64,000 nt of DNA, taken from positions 53,501 through 117,500 of the forward strand of contig NW_027195405.1 in NCBI RefSeq assembly GCF_038502225.1, in the 5' to 3' direction. Positions 1 through 13,400 of the stretch are shown here, piece by piece. Source of the DNA: Cherax quadricarinatus. Taxonomy: Eukaryota; Arthropoda; Malacostraca; Decapoda; Parastacidae. Made by a program: the position numbers and the translations under genes. Within the stretch, counting starts at the first letter, position 1; the number at the start of each line of letters is the position of its first letter. The notes beneath the pieces were generated by a model. The model searched no databases. It was given only the letters and a program-made list of their open reading frames with translations, and was not told the origin of the DNA.

Positions 1-1990
1 TTTAATGGATATTTCGTCGATTTGGAGCATTTAGAACACTTTTCAGCAAACCTGATTTTTTTGCTAAAATTCATGTATTTTCAAACTTTTTTATCAGAAT
101 TACTCATGGAATTGAGTTTTATGCTTAAAGTAACTTAAATGTGACATTTTAGTGCGGTATTGTGTCAATGCATATTTCAAGTCTGAAAATCCATGTATTT
201 TAGCTAAAAATTAAGGATTTTTGAAAAGTGTCCTAAATGCTCCAAATCGTCGAAATTTGCAGTGAAACATCATTTTACCATATTTATCGATTTTTTAAAT
301 TCTTCAGGAACTTTAAAAAAAAAACATACTAATGGAATTGAAATTTTCTAGCGTTTTTCAACATTTTAAAGAATATTACATATTCTTCAAAAAACCCATA
401 AAATTTCAATGAAATTCAGAAATAATTTTGAATATTTCACATATTTTTAAAAAATACCTGAAGCATTAAAAAATTTGAAAAATATGGTTAAATGATGTTT
501 TCCTGCATATTTCGACGATTTGGAGCATTTAGAAGACTTTTTCGCAAACCTGATTTTTTAGCTAAAATTCATGGATTTTTTTAATTTTTTTATCAGAATT
601 ACCGATGGAATTGAAATTTTCGAGAATTTTCAACATTTTAAAGTATATTACGTATTTTTCAAAAAGCCCATAAAATTTCGATGATATTCAGAAATAATTT
701 TGAATGTTTCATATATTTTTTAAAAATACACGAAGCATTGAAAAAATCGAAAAATATGGTAAAATGATGTTTTACTGCATATTTCGATGATTTTGAGCAT
801 TTAGAACGCTTTTCAGACAAATCTGATTTTTTAGCTAAAATTCATGGATTTTCAAACTTTTTTTTATCAGAATTACTGATGGAATTAAATTATATGCTGA
901 AAGTAACTTAAATATGACATTTTAGTGTAGTATTGTGTCAATACATATTTCAAGTGTGAAAATCCATGTAATTTAGCTAAAAATTAAGGTTTGTTTGAAA
1001 AGTGTTCTAAATGCTCCAAATCGTCGAAACATACAGTAAAACATCATTTTACCATATTTTTCGATTTTTTCAATGCTTCAGGTATTTTAAAAAAAAACAA
1101 ACTGATGGAATTGAAATTTTCGAGCATTTTTAAACATTTTAAACTATATTACATATTTTTCAAAAAGCCAGTAAAATTTCGATGAAATTCGGAAATAATT
1201 TTGAATATTTCATATATTTTTTAAAAATACATGAAACATTGAAAAAAATCGAAAAATATGGTAAAATAATATTTAACTGCATATTTCGACGATTTGGAGC
1301 AATTAGAACACTCTTCGGACAAATCTGATTTTTTAGTAAAATTCATGGATTTTCAACCTTTTTTATCAGAAATACTGATAGAATTGAATTTTATGCTGAA
1401 ACTAACTTAAATATGACATTTTAGTAGTATTTTGCCGATATATATTTCAAGTGTGAGAATCCATGCATTTGAGGGAAAAAGTAAGGTTTGTTTGAAAAGT
1501 GTTCTAAATGCTCCTAATTGTCGATATATGCAGTGAAACATCATTTTACCATATTTTTCGATTTTTTCAATCCTTGAGGTATTTAAAAAAAAAAAAACAT
1601 ACGGATGGAATTGAAATTTTCGAGCGTTTTTCAACATTTTAAAGAATAATACATATTTTTCAAAAAACCCATAAATTTTCGATGAAATTCAGAAATAATT
1701 TTAATATTTCAAATATTTTTAAAAAATACCTGAAGCATTAAAAAATTCGACATATATGGTAAAATGATGTTTTACTGCATATTTCGTCGATTTGAAGCAC
1801 ATAGAACACTTTCCAGAAAAAGCTGATTTTTCAGCTAAAATTCATGGATTTTCAAACTTTCTTATCAGAATTACTGATGGAATTGAAATTTTCGAGCATT
1901 TTTCAACATTTTAAGGTATATTACATATTTTTCAAAAAACTATGAAATTTAAATGAAATTCAGAAATAATTTTGAATATTTCATATATTT

Positions 1991-2126
1991 TTTAAAAATA
2001 CATGAAGCATTGAAAAAATCGAAAAATATGGTGAAATGATGTTTTATTGCAGATTTCGACGTTTTGGAGCATTTAGAACACTTTTCGGACAAACCTGATT
2101 TTATAGCTAAAACTCATGGGTTTTCA
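1991..2126 (+). repeat. Representative left arm of the satellite inverted repeat
   Basis: This arm pairs as an imperfect reverse complement with 2227-2363. Matching landmarks, read inward from the outer end, are TTTAAAAATA, GAAGCATTGAAAAAATCGA, TTTGGAGCATTTAGAACAC and the GGTTTTCA at its inner end. The arms are about 136 and 137 bp with a 100-bp spacer (2127-2226), so a transcript of one unit could fold into a long hairpin. The same arrangement occurs in all full units of the 1-10425 array. Confidence 0.85.
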
Positions 2127-2226
2127 AACTTTTTGATCAGAATTACTGATGGTATTGAATTTTATGCTGAAAGTAACTTAAATATGACATTTTAGTGTAG
2201 TATTGTGTCAATACATATTTCAAGTG

Positions 2227-2363
2227 TGAAAATCCACGTATTTTTGCTGAAAAATAAGGTTTGTTTGAAAAGTGTTCTAAATGCTCCAAATCGTCGAAAC
2301 ATGTAGTAAAACATCATTTTACCATATTTTTTCGATTTTTTCAATGCTTCAGGTATTTTTAAA
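2227..2363 (-). repeat. Representative right arm of the satellite inverted repeat
   Basis: This is the partner of 1991-2126. It carries the complementary landmarks GTGTTCTAAATGCTCCAAA, TCGATTTTTTCAATGCTTC and TATTTTTAAA in the expected order. Mismatches between the arms are scattered single bases. Confidence 0.85.
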
Positions 2364-5300
2364 AAATACATACTGATGGAATTGAAATTTTCGAGCATTT
2401 TTCAACATTATTAAAGTATATTACAAATTTTTCAAAAAGCCCATAAAATTTCGATGAAATTCGGAAATAATTTTGAATATTTCATATATTTTTTAAAAAT
2501 ACATGAAACATTGAAAAAATCGAAAAATATGGTAAAATGATGTTTAACTGCATATTTCGACGATTTGGAGCATTTAGAACATTTTTCAGACAAACCTGAT
2601 TTTTTAGCTAAAATTCGTGGATTTTCAAACTTTTTTTATCAGAATTACTGATGGAATTAAATTATATGGTGAAAGTAACTTAAATATGACATTTTAGTGT
2701 AGTATTGTGTCAATACATATTTCAAGTGTGAAAATCCATGTAATTTAGCTAAAAATTAAGGTTTGTTTGAAAAGTGTTCTAAATGCTCCAAATCGTCGCT
2801 ATCTGATAAAAGCATCATTTACCATATTTTTTCGATTTTTCAATGCTTCAGGTATAAAAAAATTCTGAAGGAATTGAAATTTTCGAGCATTTTTGAACAT
2901 TATAAAGTATATTACATATTTTTCAAAAAGCCAATAAAATTTCGATGAAATTCAGAAATATTTCCTAATTTTTTTAAAAATACCTGAAGCATTGAAAAAA
3001 TCGAAAAGTATTGTAAAATGATGTTTTACTGCATATTTCGACGATTTGGAGCATTTAGAACACTTTTAAGACAAACCTGATTTTTTAGCTAAAATTCATG
3101 GATTTTCAAACTTTTTCATCAGAATTACTGATCGAATTAAATTATATGCTGAAAGTAACTTAAATATGACATTTTAGTGTAGTATTGTGTCAATACATAT
3201 TTCAAGTGTGAAAATCCATGTAATTTAGCTAAAAATTAAGGTTTGTTTGAAAAGTGTTCTAAATGCTCCAAATCGTCGAAACATGCAGTAAAACATCATT
3301 TTACCATATTCTTCGATTTTTTCAATGCTTCAGGTATTTTTAAAAAATACATACTGATGGATTTGAAATTTTCGAGCATTTTTCAACATTATTAAAGTAT
3401 ATTACAAATTTTTCAAAAAGCCCATAAAATTTCGATGAAATTCGGAAATAATTTTGAATATTTCATATATTTTTTAAAAATACATGAAACATTGAAAAAA
3501 TCGAAAAATATGGTAAAATGATGTTTAACTGTATATTTCGACGATTTGGAGCATTTAGAACATTTTTCAGACAAACCTGATTTTTTAGCTAAAATTCGTG
3601 GATTTTCAAACTTTTTTTATCAGAATTACTGATGGAATTAAATTATATGGTGAAAGTAACTTAAATATGACATTTTAGTGTAGTATTGTGGCAATACATA
3701 TTTCAAGTGTGAAAATCCATGTAATTTAGCTAAAAATTAAGGTTTGTTTGAAAAGTGTTCTAAATGCTCCAAATCGTCGAAACATGCAGTAAAACATCAT
3801 TTTACCATATTCTTCGATTTTTTCAATGCTTCAGGTATTTAAAAAAAAAAACTGATGGAATTGAAATTTTCGAGCATTTTTCAACATTTTAAACTATATT
3901 ACATATTTTTCAAAAAGCCAGTAAAATTTCAATGAAATTCGGAAATATTTTTGAATATTTCATATATTTTTTAAAAATACATGAAACATTGAAAAAATCG
4001 AAAAATATGGTAAAATGATATTTAACTGCATATTTCGACGATTTGGAGCAATTAGAACACTTTTCAGACAAACTTGATTTTTTAGCTAAAATTCATGGTT
4101 TTTCAACCTTTTTCTATCAGAAATACTGATAGAATTGAATTTTATGCTGAAACTAACTTAAATATGACATTTTAGTGGTATTGTGCCGATATATATTTCA
4201 AGTGTGAAAATCCATGCATTTGAGGGAAAAAGTAAGGTTTGTTTGAAAAGTGTTCTAAATGCTCCTAATTGTCGATATATGCAGTGAAACATCATTTTAC
4301 CATATTTTTCGATTTTTTCAATCCTTGAGGTATTTAAAAAAAAAACATATGGATGGAATTGAAATTTTCGAGCGTTTTTCAGCATTTTAAAGAATAATAC
4401 ATATTTTTCAAAAAACCCATAAATTTTCGATGAAATTCAGAAATAATTTTAATATTTCAAATATTTTTTAAAAATACCTGAAGCATTAAAAAATTCGACA
4501 TATATGGTAAAATGATGTTTTACTGCATATTTCGTCGATTTGAAGCACATAGAACACTTTCCAGACAAAGCTGATTTTTCAGCTAAAATTCATGGATTTT
4601 CAAACTTTTTTATCAGAATTACTGATGGAATTGAAATTTTCGAGCATTTTTCAACATTTTAAGGTATATTATATATTTTTCAAAAAACCTATAAAATTTA
4701 AATGAAATTCAGAAATAATTTTGAATATTTCACATATTTTTTAAAAATACATGAAGCATTGAAAAAATCGAAAAATATGGTGAAATGATGTTTTATTGCA
4801 GATTTCGACGATTTGGAGCATTTAGAACACTTTTCAAACAAACCTGATTTTTTTAGCTAAAACTCATGGGTTTTCAAACTTTTTGATCAGAATTACTGAT
4901 GGTATTGAATTTTATGCTGAAAGTAACTTAAATATGACATTTTAGTGTAGTATTGTGTCAATACATATTTCAAGTGTGAAAATCCACGTATTTTTGCTAA
5001 AAAATAAGGTTTGTTTGAAAAGTGTTCTAAATGCTCCAAATCGTCGAAACATGTAGTAAAACATCATTTTACCATATTTTTTCGATTTTTTCAATGCTTC
5101 AGGTATTTTTAAAAAATACATACTGATGGAATTGAAATTTTCGAGTATTTTTCAACATTTTAAAGTATATTACAAATTTTTCAAAAAGCCCATAAAATTT
5201 CGATGAAATTCGGAAATAATTTTGAATATTTCATATATTTTTTAAAAATACATGAAACATTGAAAAAATCGAAAAATATGGTAAAATGATGTTTAACTGC

Positions 5301-8300
5301 ATATGTCGACGATTTGGAGCATTTAGAACATTTTTCAGACAAACCTGATTTTTTAGCTAAAATTCCTGGATTTTCAACCTTTTTGATGAGAAATACTGAT
5401 GGAATTGAATTTTATGCCAAAAGTACCTTAAATATGACATTTTAGTGGTGTTGTGCCGATACATATTTCAAGAGTGAAAATTCATGCATTTTAGGGAAAA
5501 AGTAAGGTTTGTTTGAAAAGTGTTCTAAATGCTGCAAATCGTCGAAATATGCAGTAAAACATCATTTTACCATATTTTTTCGATTTTTTCAATGCTTCAG
5601 GTATTAAAAAAAAAATTCTGAAGGAATTGAAATTTTCGAGCATTTTTGAACATTATAAAGTATATTACATATTTTTCAAAAAGCCAATAAAATTTCGATG
5701 AAATTCAGAAATATTTCCTAATTTTTTTAAAAATACCTGAAGCATTGAAAAAATCGAAAAGTATTGTAAAATGATGTTTTACTGCATATTTCGACGATTT
5801 GGAGCATTTAGAACACTTTTAAGACAAACCTGATTTTTTAGCTAAAATTCATGGATTTTCAAACTTTTTCATCAGAATTACTGATCGAATTAAATTATTT
5901 GCTGAAAGTAACTTAAATATGACATTTTAGTGTAGTATTGTGTCAATACATATTTCAAGTGTGAAAATCCATGTAATTTAGCTAAAAATTAAGGTTTGTT
6001 TGAAAAGTGTTCTAAATGCTCCAAATCGTCGAAACATGCAGTAAAACATCATTTACCATATTCTTCGATTTTTTCAATGCTTCAGGTATTTAAAAAAAAA
6101 ACTGATGGAATTGAAATTTTCGAGCATTTTTCAACATTTTAAACTATATTACATATTTTTCAAAAAGCCAGTAAAATTTCAATGAAATTCGGAAATATTT
6201 TTGAATATTTCATATATTTTTTAAAAATACATGAAACATTGAAAAAATCGAAAAATATGGTAAAATGATATTTAACTGCATATTTCGACGATTTGGAGCA
6301 ATTAGAACACTTTTCAGACAAACTTGATTTTTTAGCTAAAATTCATGGTTTTTCAACCTTTTTTTATCAGAAATACTGATGGAATTGAATTTTATGCTGA
6401 AACTAACTTAAATATGACATTTTAGTGGTATTGTGCCGATATATATTTCAAGTGTGAAAATCCATGCATTTGAGGGAAAAAGTAAGGTTTGTTTGAAAAG
6501 TGTTCTAAATGCTCCTAATTGTCGATATATGCAGTGAAACATCATTTTACCATATTTTTCGATTTTTTCAATCCTTGAGGTATTTAAAAAAAAAAAACAT
6601 ACAGATGGAATTGAAATTTTTGAGCGTTTTTCAACATTTTAAAGAATAATACATATTTTTCAAAAAACCCATAAATTTTCGATGAAATTCAGAAATAATT
6701 TTAATATTTCAAATATTTTTTAAAAATACCTGAAGCATTAAAAAAATCGAAATATATGGTAAAATGATGTTTTACTGCATATTTCGTCGATTTGAAGCAC
6801 ATAGAACACTTTCCAGAAAAAGCTGATTTTTCAGCTAAAATTCATGGATTTTCAAACTTTTTTATCAGAATTACTGATGGAATTGAAATTTTCGAGCATT
6901 TTTCAACATTTTAAGGTATATTATATATTTTTCAAAAAACCTATAAAATTTAAATGAAATTCAGAAATAATTTTGAATATTTCACATATTTTTTAAAAAT
7001 ACATGAAGCATTGAAAAAATCGAAAAATATGGTGAAATGATGTTTTATTGCAGATTTCGACGATTTGGAGCATTTAGAACACTTTTCAGACAAACCTGAT
7101 TTTTTTAGCTAAAACTCATGGGTTTTCAAACTTTTTGATCAGAATTACTGATGGTATTGAATTTTATGCTGAAAGTAACTTAAATATGACATTTTAGTGT
7201 AGTATTGTGTCAATACATATTTCAAGTGTGAAAATCCACGTATTTTTGCTAAAAAATAAGGTTTGTTTGAAAAGTGTTCTAAATGCTCAAAATCGTCGAA
7301 ACATGTAGTAAAACATCATTTTACCATATTTTTTCGATTTTTTCAATGCTTCAGGTATTTTTAAAAAATACATACTGATGGAATTGAAATTTTCGAGCAT
7401 TTTTCAACATTTTAAAGTATATTACAAATTTTTCAAAAAGCCCATAAAATTTCGATGAAATTCGGAAATAATTTTGAATATTTCATATATTTTTTAAAAA
7501 TACATGAAACATTGAAAAAATCGAAAAATATGGTAAAATGATGTTTAACTGCATATGTCGACGATTTGGAGCATTTAGAACATTTTTCAGACAAACCTGA
7601 TTTTTTAGCTAAAATTCCTGGATTTTCAACCTTTTTGATGAGAAATACTGATGGAATTGAATTTTATGCCAAAAGTAACTTAAATATGACATTTTAGTGG
7701 TGTTGTGCCGATACATATTTCAAGAGTGAAAATTCATGCATTTTAAAGAAAAAGTAAGGTTTGTTTGAAAAGTGTTCTAAATGCTGCAAATCGTCGAGAT
7801 ATGCAGTAAAACATCATTTTACCACATTTTTTCGATTTTTTCAATGCTTCAGGTATTAAAAAAAAAATCTGAAGGAATTGAAATTTTCGAGCATTTTTGA
7901 ACATTATAAAGTATATTACATATTTTTCAAAAAGCCCATAAAATTTCAATGAAATTCGGAAATAATTTTGAATACTTCATATATTTCTTAAAAATACATG
8001 AAACATTGGAAAGATCGAAAAATATGGTAAAATGATGTTTAACTGCATATTTCGACGATTTGGAGCATTTAGAACATTTTTCAGACAAACCTGATTTTTT
8101 GGCTAAAATTCCTGGATTTTCAACTTTTTTTATCAGAAATACTGATGGAATTGAATTTTATGCCAAAAGAAACTTAAATATGACATTTTAGTGGTATTGT
8201 GCCGATACATATTTCAAGAGCGAAAATTCATGCATTTTAGGGAAAAAGTAAGGTTTGTTTGAAAAGTGTTCTAAATGCTGCAAATTGTCGAAATATGCAG

Positions 8301-10425
8301 TAAAACATCATTTTACCATATTTTTTCGATTTTTTCAATGCTTCAGGTATTAAAAAAAAAAAAGATTCTGAAGGAATTGAAATTTTCGAGCATTTTTGAA
8401 CATTATAAAGTATATTATATATTTTTCAAAAAGCCAATAAAATTTCGATGAAATTCAGAAATATTTCCTAAATTTTTTAAAAATACCTGAAGCATTGAAA
8501 AAATCGAAAAGTATTGTAAAATGATGTTTTACTGCATATTTCGACGATTTGGAGCATTTAGAACACTTTTAAGACAAACCTGATTTTTTAGCTAAAATTC
8601 ATGGATTTTCAAACTTTTTCATTAGAATTACTGATCGAATTAAATTATATGCTGAAAGTAACTTAAATATGACATTTTAGTGTAGTATTGTGTCAATACA
8701 TATTTCAAGTGTGAAAATCCACGTATTTTAGCTAAAAATTAAGGTTTGTTTGAAAAGTGTTCTAAATGCTCCAAATCGTCGAAACATGCAGTAAAACATC
8801 ATTTTACCATATTTTTCAATTTTTTCAATGCTTCAGGTATTTTTAAAAAATACATACTGATGGAATTGAAATTTTCGAGCATTTTCAACATTTTAAAGTA
8901 TATTACATATTTTTCAAAAAGCCCATAAAATTTCGATGAAATTCGGAAATAATTTTGAATACTTCATATATTTCTTAAAAATACATGAAACATTGGAAAG
9001 ATCGAAAAATATGGTAAAATGATGTTTAACTGCATATTTCGACGATTTGGAGCATTTAGAACATTTTTCAGACAAACCTGATTTTTTAGCTAAAATTCCT
9101 GGATTTTCAACTTTTTTTATCAGAAATACTGATGGAATTGATTTTTATGCCAAAAGAAACTTAAATATGACATTTTAGTGGTATTGTGCCGATACATATT
9201 TCAAGAGTGAAAATCCATGCATTTTTGGGAAAAAGTAAGGTTTGTTTGAAAAGTGTTCTAAATGCTGCAAATCGTCGAAATATGCAGTAAAACATCATTT
9301 TACCATATTTTTTGATTTTATCAATGCTTCAGGTATTTAAAAAAAAAGATACTGAAGGAATTGAAATTTTCGAGCATTTTTCAACATTATTATGTATATT
9401 ACATATTTTTCAAAAAGCCAATAAAATTTCGATGAAATTCAGAAATATTTCGTAAATTTTTTAAAAATACCTGAAGCATTGAAAAAATAAAAAAATATTG
9501 TAAAATGATGTTTCACTGCATATTTCGACGATTTGGAGCATTCAGAACACTTTTAAGAAAACCTGATTTTTTAGCTAAAATTCATTGATTTTCAAACTTT
9601 TTATCAAAATTACCGATTGAATTGAAATTTTCGAGCATTTTCAACATTTTAAGGTATATCACATATATTTTAAAAAGCCCGTCAAACTTCGATGAAATTC
9701 AGAAATAATTTTGAATATTTCAGATATTTTTTAAAAATACCTGAAGCATTAAAAAATTCGAAAAATATGGGAAAATGATGGATGTTTTAATGCATATTTC
9801 GACGTTTTGGAGCATTTAGAACACTTTTCAGCAAACCTGATTTTTCAGTTAAAATTCATGGATTTTCAACCTTTTTTATCAGAATTACTGATGGAATTGA
9901 ATTTTAAGCTGAAAGTGACTTAAATATGACATTTTAGTGTAGTTTTGTGCCAATACATATTTCAAGTGTGAAAATCCATGTATTTTAGCGAAAAAGTGAG
10001 GTTTGTTTGAAAAGTGTTCTAAATGCTGCAAATCGTCGAAATATGCAGTAAAGCATCATTTTACCATATTTTTCGATTTTTTCAATTCTTCAGGTATTTT
10101 TTAAAAAAAACATGCGAATGGAATTGAAATTTTCGAGCGTTTTTCAACATTTTAAAGAATATTACATATTTTTCATAAAACCCATAAAATTTCGATGAAA
10201 TTCAGAAATAATTTTGAATATTTCATATTTTTTTTAAAAATACCTGAAGCATTAAAAAATTCGAAAATATGGTGAAATTATGTTTTACTGCATATTTCGA
10301 CGATTTGGAGCATTTAGAACACTTTTCAGACAAAAATGATATTTTAGCTGAAATTCATGGATTTTCAAACTTTTTTATCAGAATTACTGATGGAATTGAA
10401 TTATATGCATGATAGTAACTTAAAT

Positions 10426-13400
10426 ATGTTAATACTGTAGCTGCCTGTATACTGTAATGTTAATACTGTACCTGCCTGTATACTGTAATGTTAATACTGT
10501 AGCAGCCTGTATACTGTAATGTTAATACTGTAGCTGCCTGTATACTGTAATGTTAATACTGTAGCTGCCTGTATACTGTAATGTTAATACTGTACCTGCC
10601 TGTATACTGTAATGTTAATACTGTAGCTGCCTGTATACTGTAATGTTAATACTGTAGCTGCCTGTATACTGTAATGTTAATACTGTAGCTGCCTGTATAC
10701 TGTAATGTTAATACTGTAGCTGCCTGTATACTGTAATGTTAATACTGTAGCTGCCTGTATACTGTAATGTTAATACTGTAGCTGCCTGTATACTGTAATG
10801 TTAATACTGTAGCTGCCTGTATACTGTAATGTTAATACTGTAGCTGCCTGTATACTGTAATGTTAATACTGTAGCTGCCTGTATACTGTAATGTTAATAC
10901 TGTAGCTGCCTGTATACTGTAATGTTAATACTGTAGCTGCCTGTATACTGTAATGTTAATACTGTAGCTGCCTGTATACTGTAATGTTAATACTGTAGCT
11001 GCCTGTATACTGGAATGTTAATACTGTAGCTGCCTGTATACTGTAATGTTAATACTGTACCTGCCTGTATACTGTAATGTTAATACTGTAGCAGCCTGTA
11101 TACTGTAATGTTAATACTGTAGCTGCCTGTATACTGTAATGTTAATACTGTAGCTGCCTGTATACTGTAATGTTAATACTGTAGCTGCCTGTATACTGTA
11201 ATGTTAATACTGTAGCTGCCTGTATACTGTAATGTTAATACTGTAGCTTCCTGTATACTGTAATGTTAATACTGTAGCTGCCTGTATACTGTAATGTTAA
11301 TACTGTAGCTGCCTGTATACTGTAATGTTAATACTGTAGCTGCCTGTATACTGTAATGTTAATACTGTAGCTGCCTGTATACTGTAATGTTAATACTGTA
11401 GCTGCCTGTATACTGTAATGTTAATACTGTAGCTGCCTGTATACTGTAATGTTAATACTGTAGCTGCCTGTATACTGTAATGTTAATACTGTAGCTGCCT
11501 GTATACTGTAATGTTAATACTGTAGCTGCCTGTATACTGTAATGTTAATACTGTAGCTGCCTGTATACTGTAATGTTAATAATGTAGCTGCCTGTATACT
11601 GTAATGTTAATACTGTAGCTGCCTGTATACTGTAATGTTAATACTGTAGCTGCCTGTATACTGTAATGTTAATACTGTAGCTGCCTGTATACTGTAATGT
11701 TAATACTGTAGCTGCCTGTATACTGCAATGTTAATACTGTAGCTGCCTGTATACTGTAATGTTAATACTGTAGCTGCCTGTATACTATAATGTTAATGCT
11801 GTAGCTGCCTGTATACTGTAATATTAGTACTGTAGCTGCCTGTATACTGTAATGTTAATGCTGTAGCTGCCTGTATACTCTAGTGTTAATACTGTACCTG
11901 CCTGTATACTGTAATGGTAATACTGTACCTGCCTGTATACTGTAATGTTAATACTGTAGCTGCCTGTATACTGTAATGTTAATACTGTAGCTGCCTGTAT
12001 ACTGTAATGTTAATACTGTAGCTGCCTGTATACTGTAATGTTAATACTGTAGCTGCCTGTATACTGTAATGTTAGTACTGTAGCTGCCTGTATACTGTAA
12101 TGTTAATACTGTAGCTGCCTGTATACTGTAATGTTAATACTGTAGCTGCCTGTATACTGTAATGTTAATACTGTAGCTGCCTGTATACTGTAATGTTAAT
12201 ACTGTAGCTGCCTGTATACTGTAATGTTAATACTGTAGCTGCCTGTATACTGTAATGTTAATACTGTAGCTGCCTGTATACTGTAATGTTAATACTGTAG
12301 CTGCCTGTATACTGTAATGTTAATACTGTAGCTGCCTGTATACTGTAATGTTAATACTGTAGCTGCCTGTATACTGTAATGTTAATACTGTAGCTGCCTG
12401 TATACTGTAATGTTAATACTGTAGCTGCCTGTATACTGTAATGTTAATACTGTAGCTGCCTGTATACTGTAATGTTAATACTGTAGCTGCCTGTATACTG
12501 TAATGTTAATACTGTAGCTGCCTGTATACTGTAATGTTAATACTGTAGCTGCCTGTATACTGTAATGTTAATACTGTAGCTGCCTGTATACTGTAATGTT
12601 AATACTGTAGCTGCCTGTATACTGTAATGTTAATACTGTAGCTGCCTGTATACTGTAATGTTAATACTGTAGCTGCCTGTATACTGTAATGTTAATACTG
12701 TAGCTGCCTGTATACTGTAATGTTAATACTGTAGCTGCCTGTATACTGTAATGTTAATACTGTAGCTGCCTGTATACTGTAATGTTAATACTGTAGCTGC
12801 CTGTATACTGTAATGTTAATACTGTAGCTGCCTGTATACTGTAATGTTAATACTGTAGCTGCCTGTATACTGTAATGTTAATACTGTAGCTGCCTGTATA
12901 CTGTAATGTTAATACTGTACCTGCCTGTATACTGTAATGTTAATACTGTAGCTGCCTGTATACTGTAATGTTAATACTGTACCTGCCTGTATACTGTAAT
13001 GTTAATACTGTAGCTGCCTGTATACTGTAATGTTAATACTGTAGCTGCCTGTATACTGTAATGTTAATACTGTAGCTGCCTGTATACTGTAATGTTAATA
13101 CTGTAGCTGCCTGTATACTGTAATGTTAATACTGTAGCTGCCTGTATACTGTAATGTTAATACTGTAGCTGCCTGTATACTGTAATGTTAATACTGTAGC
13201 TGCCTGTATACTGTAATGTTAATACTGTAGCTGCCTGTATACTGTAATGTTAATACTGTAGCTGCCTGTATACTGTAATGTTAATACTGTAGCTGCCTGT
13301 ATACTGTAATGTTAATACTGTAGCTGCCTGTATACTGTAATGTTAATACTGTAGCTGCCTGTATACTGTAATGTTAATACTGTAGCTGCCTGTATACTGT

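Larger units (their letters stand above)
1..10425. repeat. AT-rich complex satellite with internal inverted repeats (about 495-bp and 271-bp units)
   Basis: Seen in the sequence: a landmark containing GGAGCATTTAGAACA (left arm) recurs near 14, 511, 781, 1284, 1783, 2054, 2555, 3036, 3537, 4032, 4531, 4802, 5306, 5788, 6283, 6783, 7057, 7557, 8049, 8539, 9038, 9520, 9798 and 10294. Its reverse complement (right arm) recurs 18 times, near 225, 1003, 1500, 2271 and so on to 10014. A full unit is left arm, spacer of about 100 bp, right arm, then a linker of about 120 bp, giving a period of 480-505 bp. Five units are only about 271 bp and lack the spacer and right arm. Short units fall at roughly 2.25-2.75 kb intervals, which gives a higher-order pattern. 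No convincing coding sequence is present. Short open frames recur because the repeat recurs. I do not recognise the family. Confidence 0.93.

Noticed and set aside
991..8928. Short open frames of 60-76 codons in the AT-rich satellite (for example 991-1185, 1407-1637, 4158-4385 and 8746-8928)
   Set aside because: They are copies of the same repeat segment, several start at TTG, they span the inverted-repeat arms, and they have low-complexity Lys/Phe/Ser composition without any domain.
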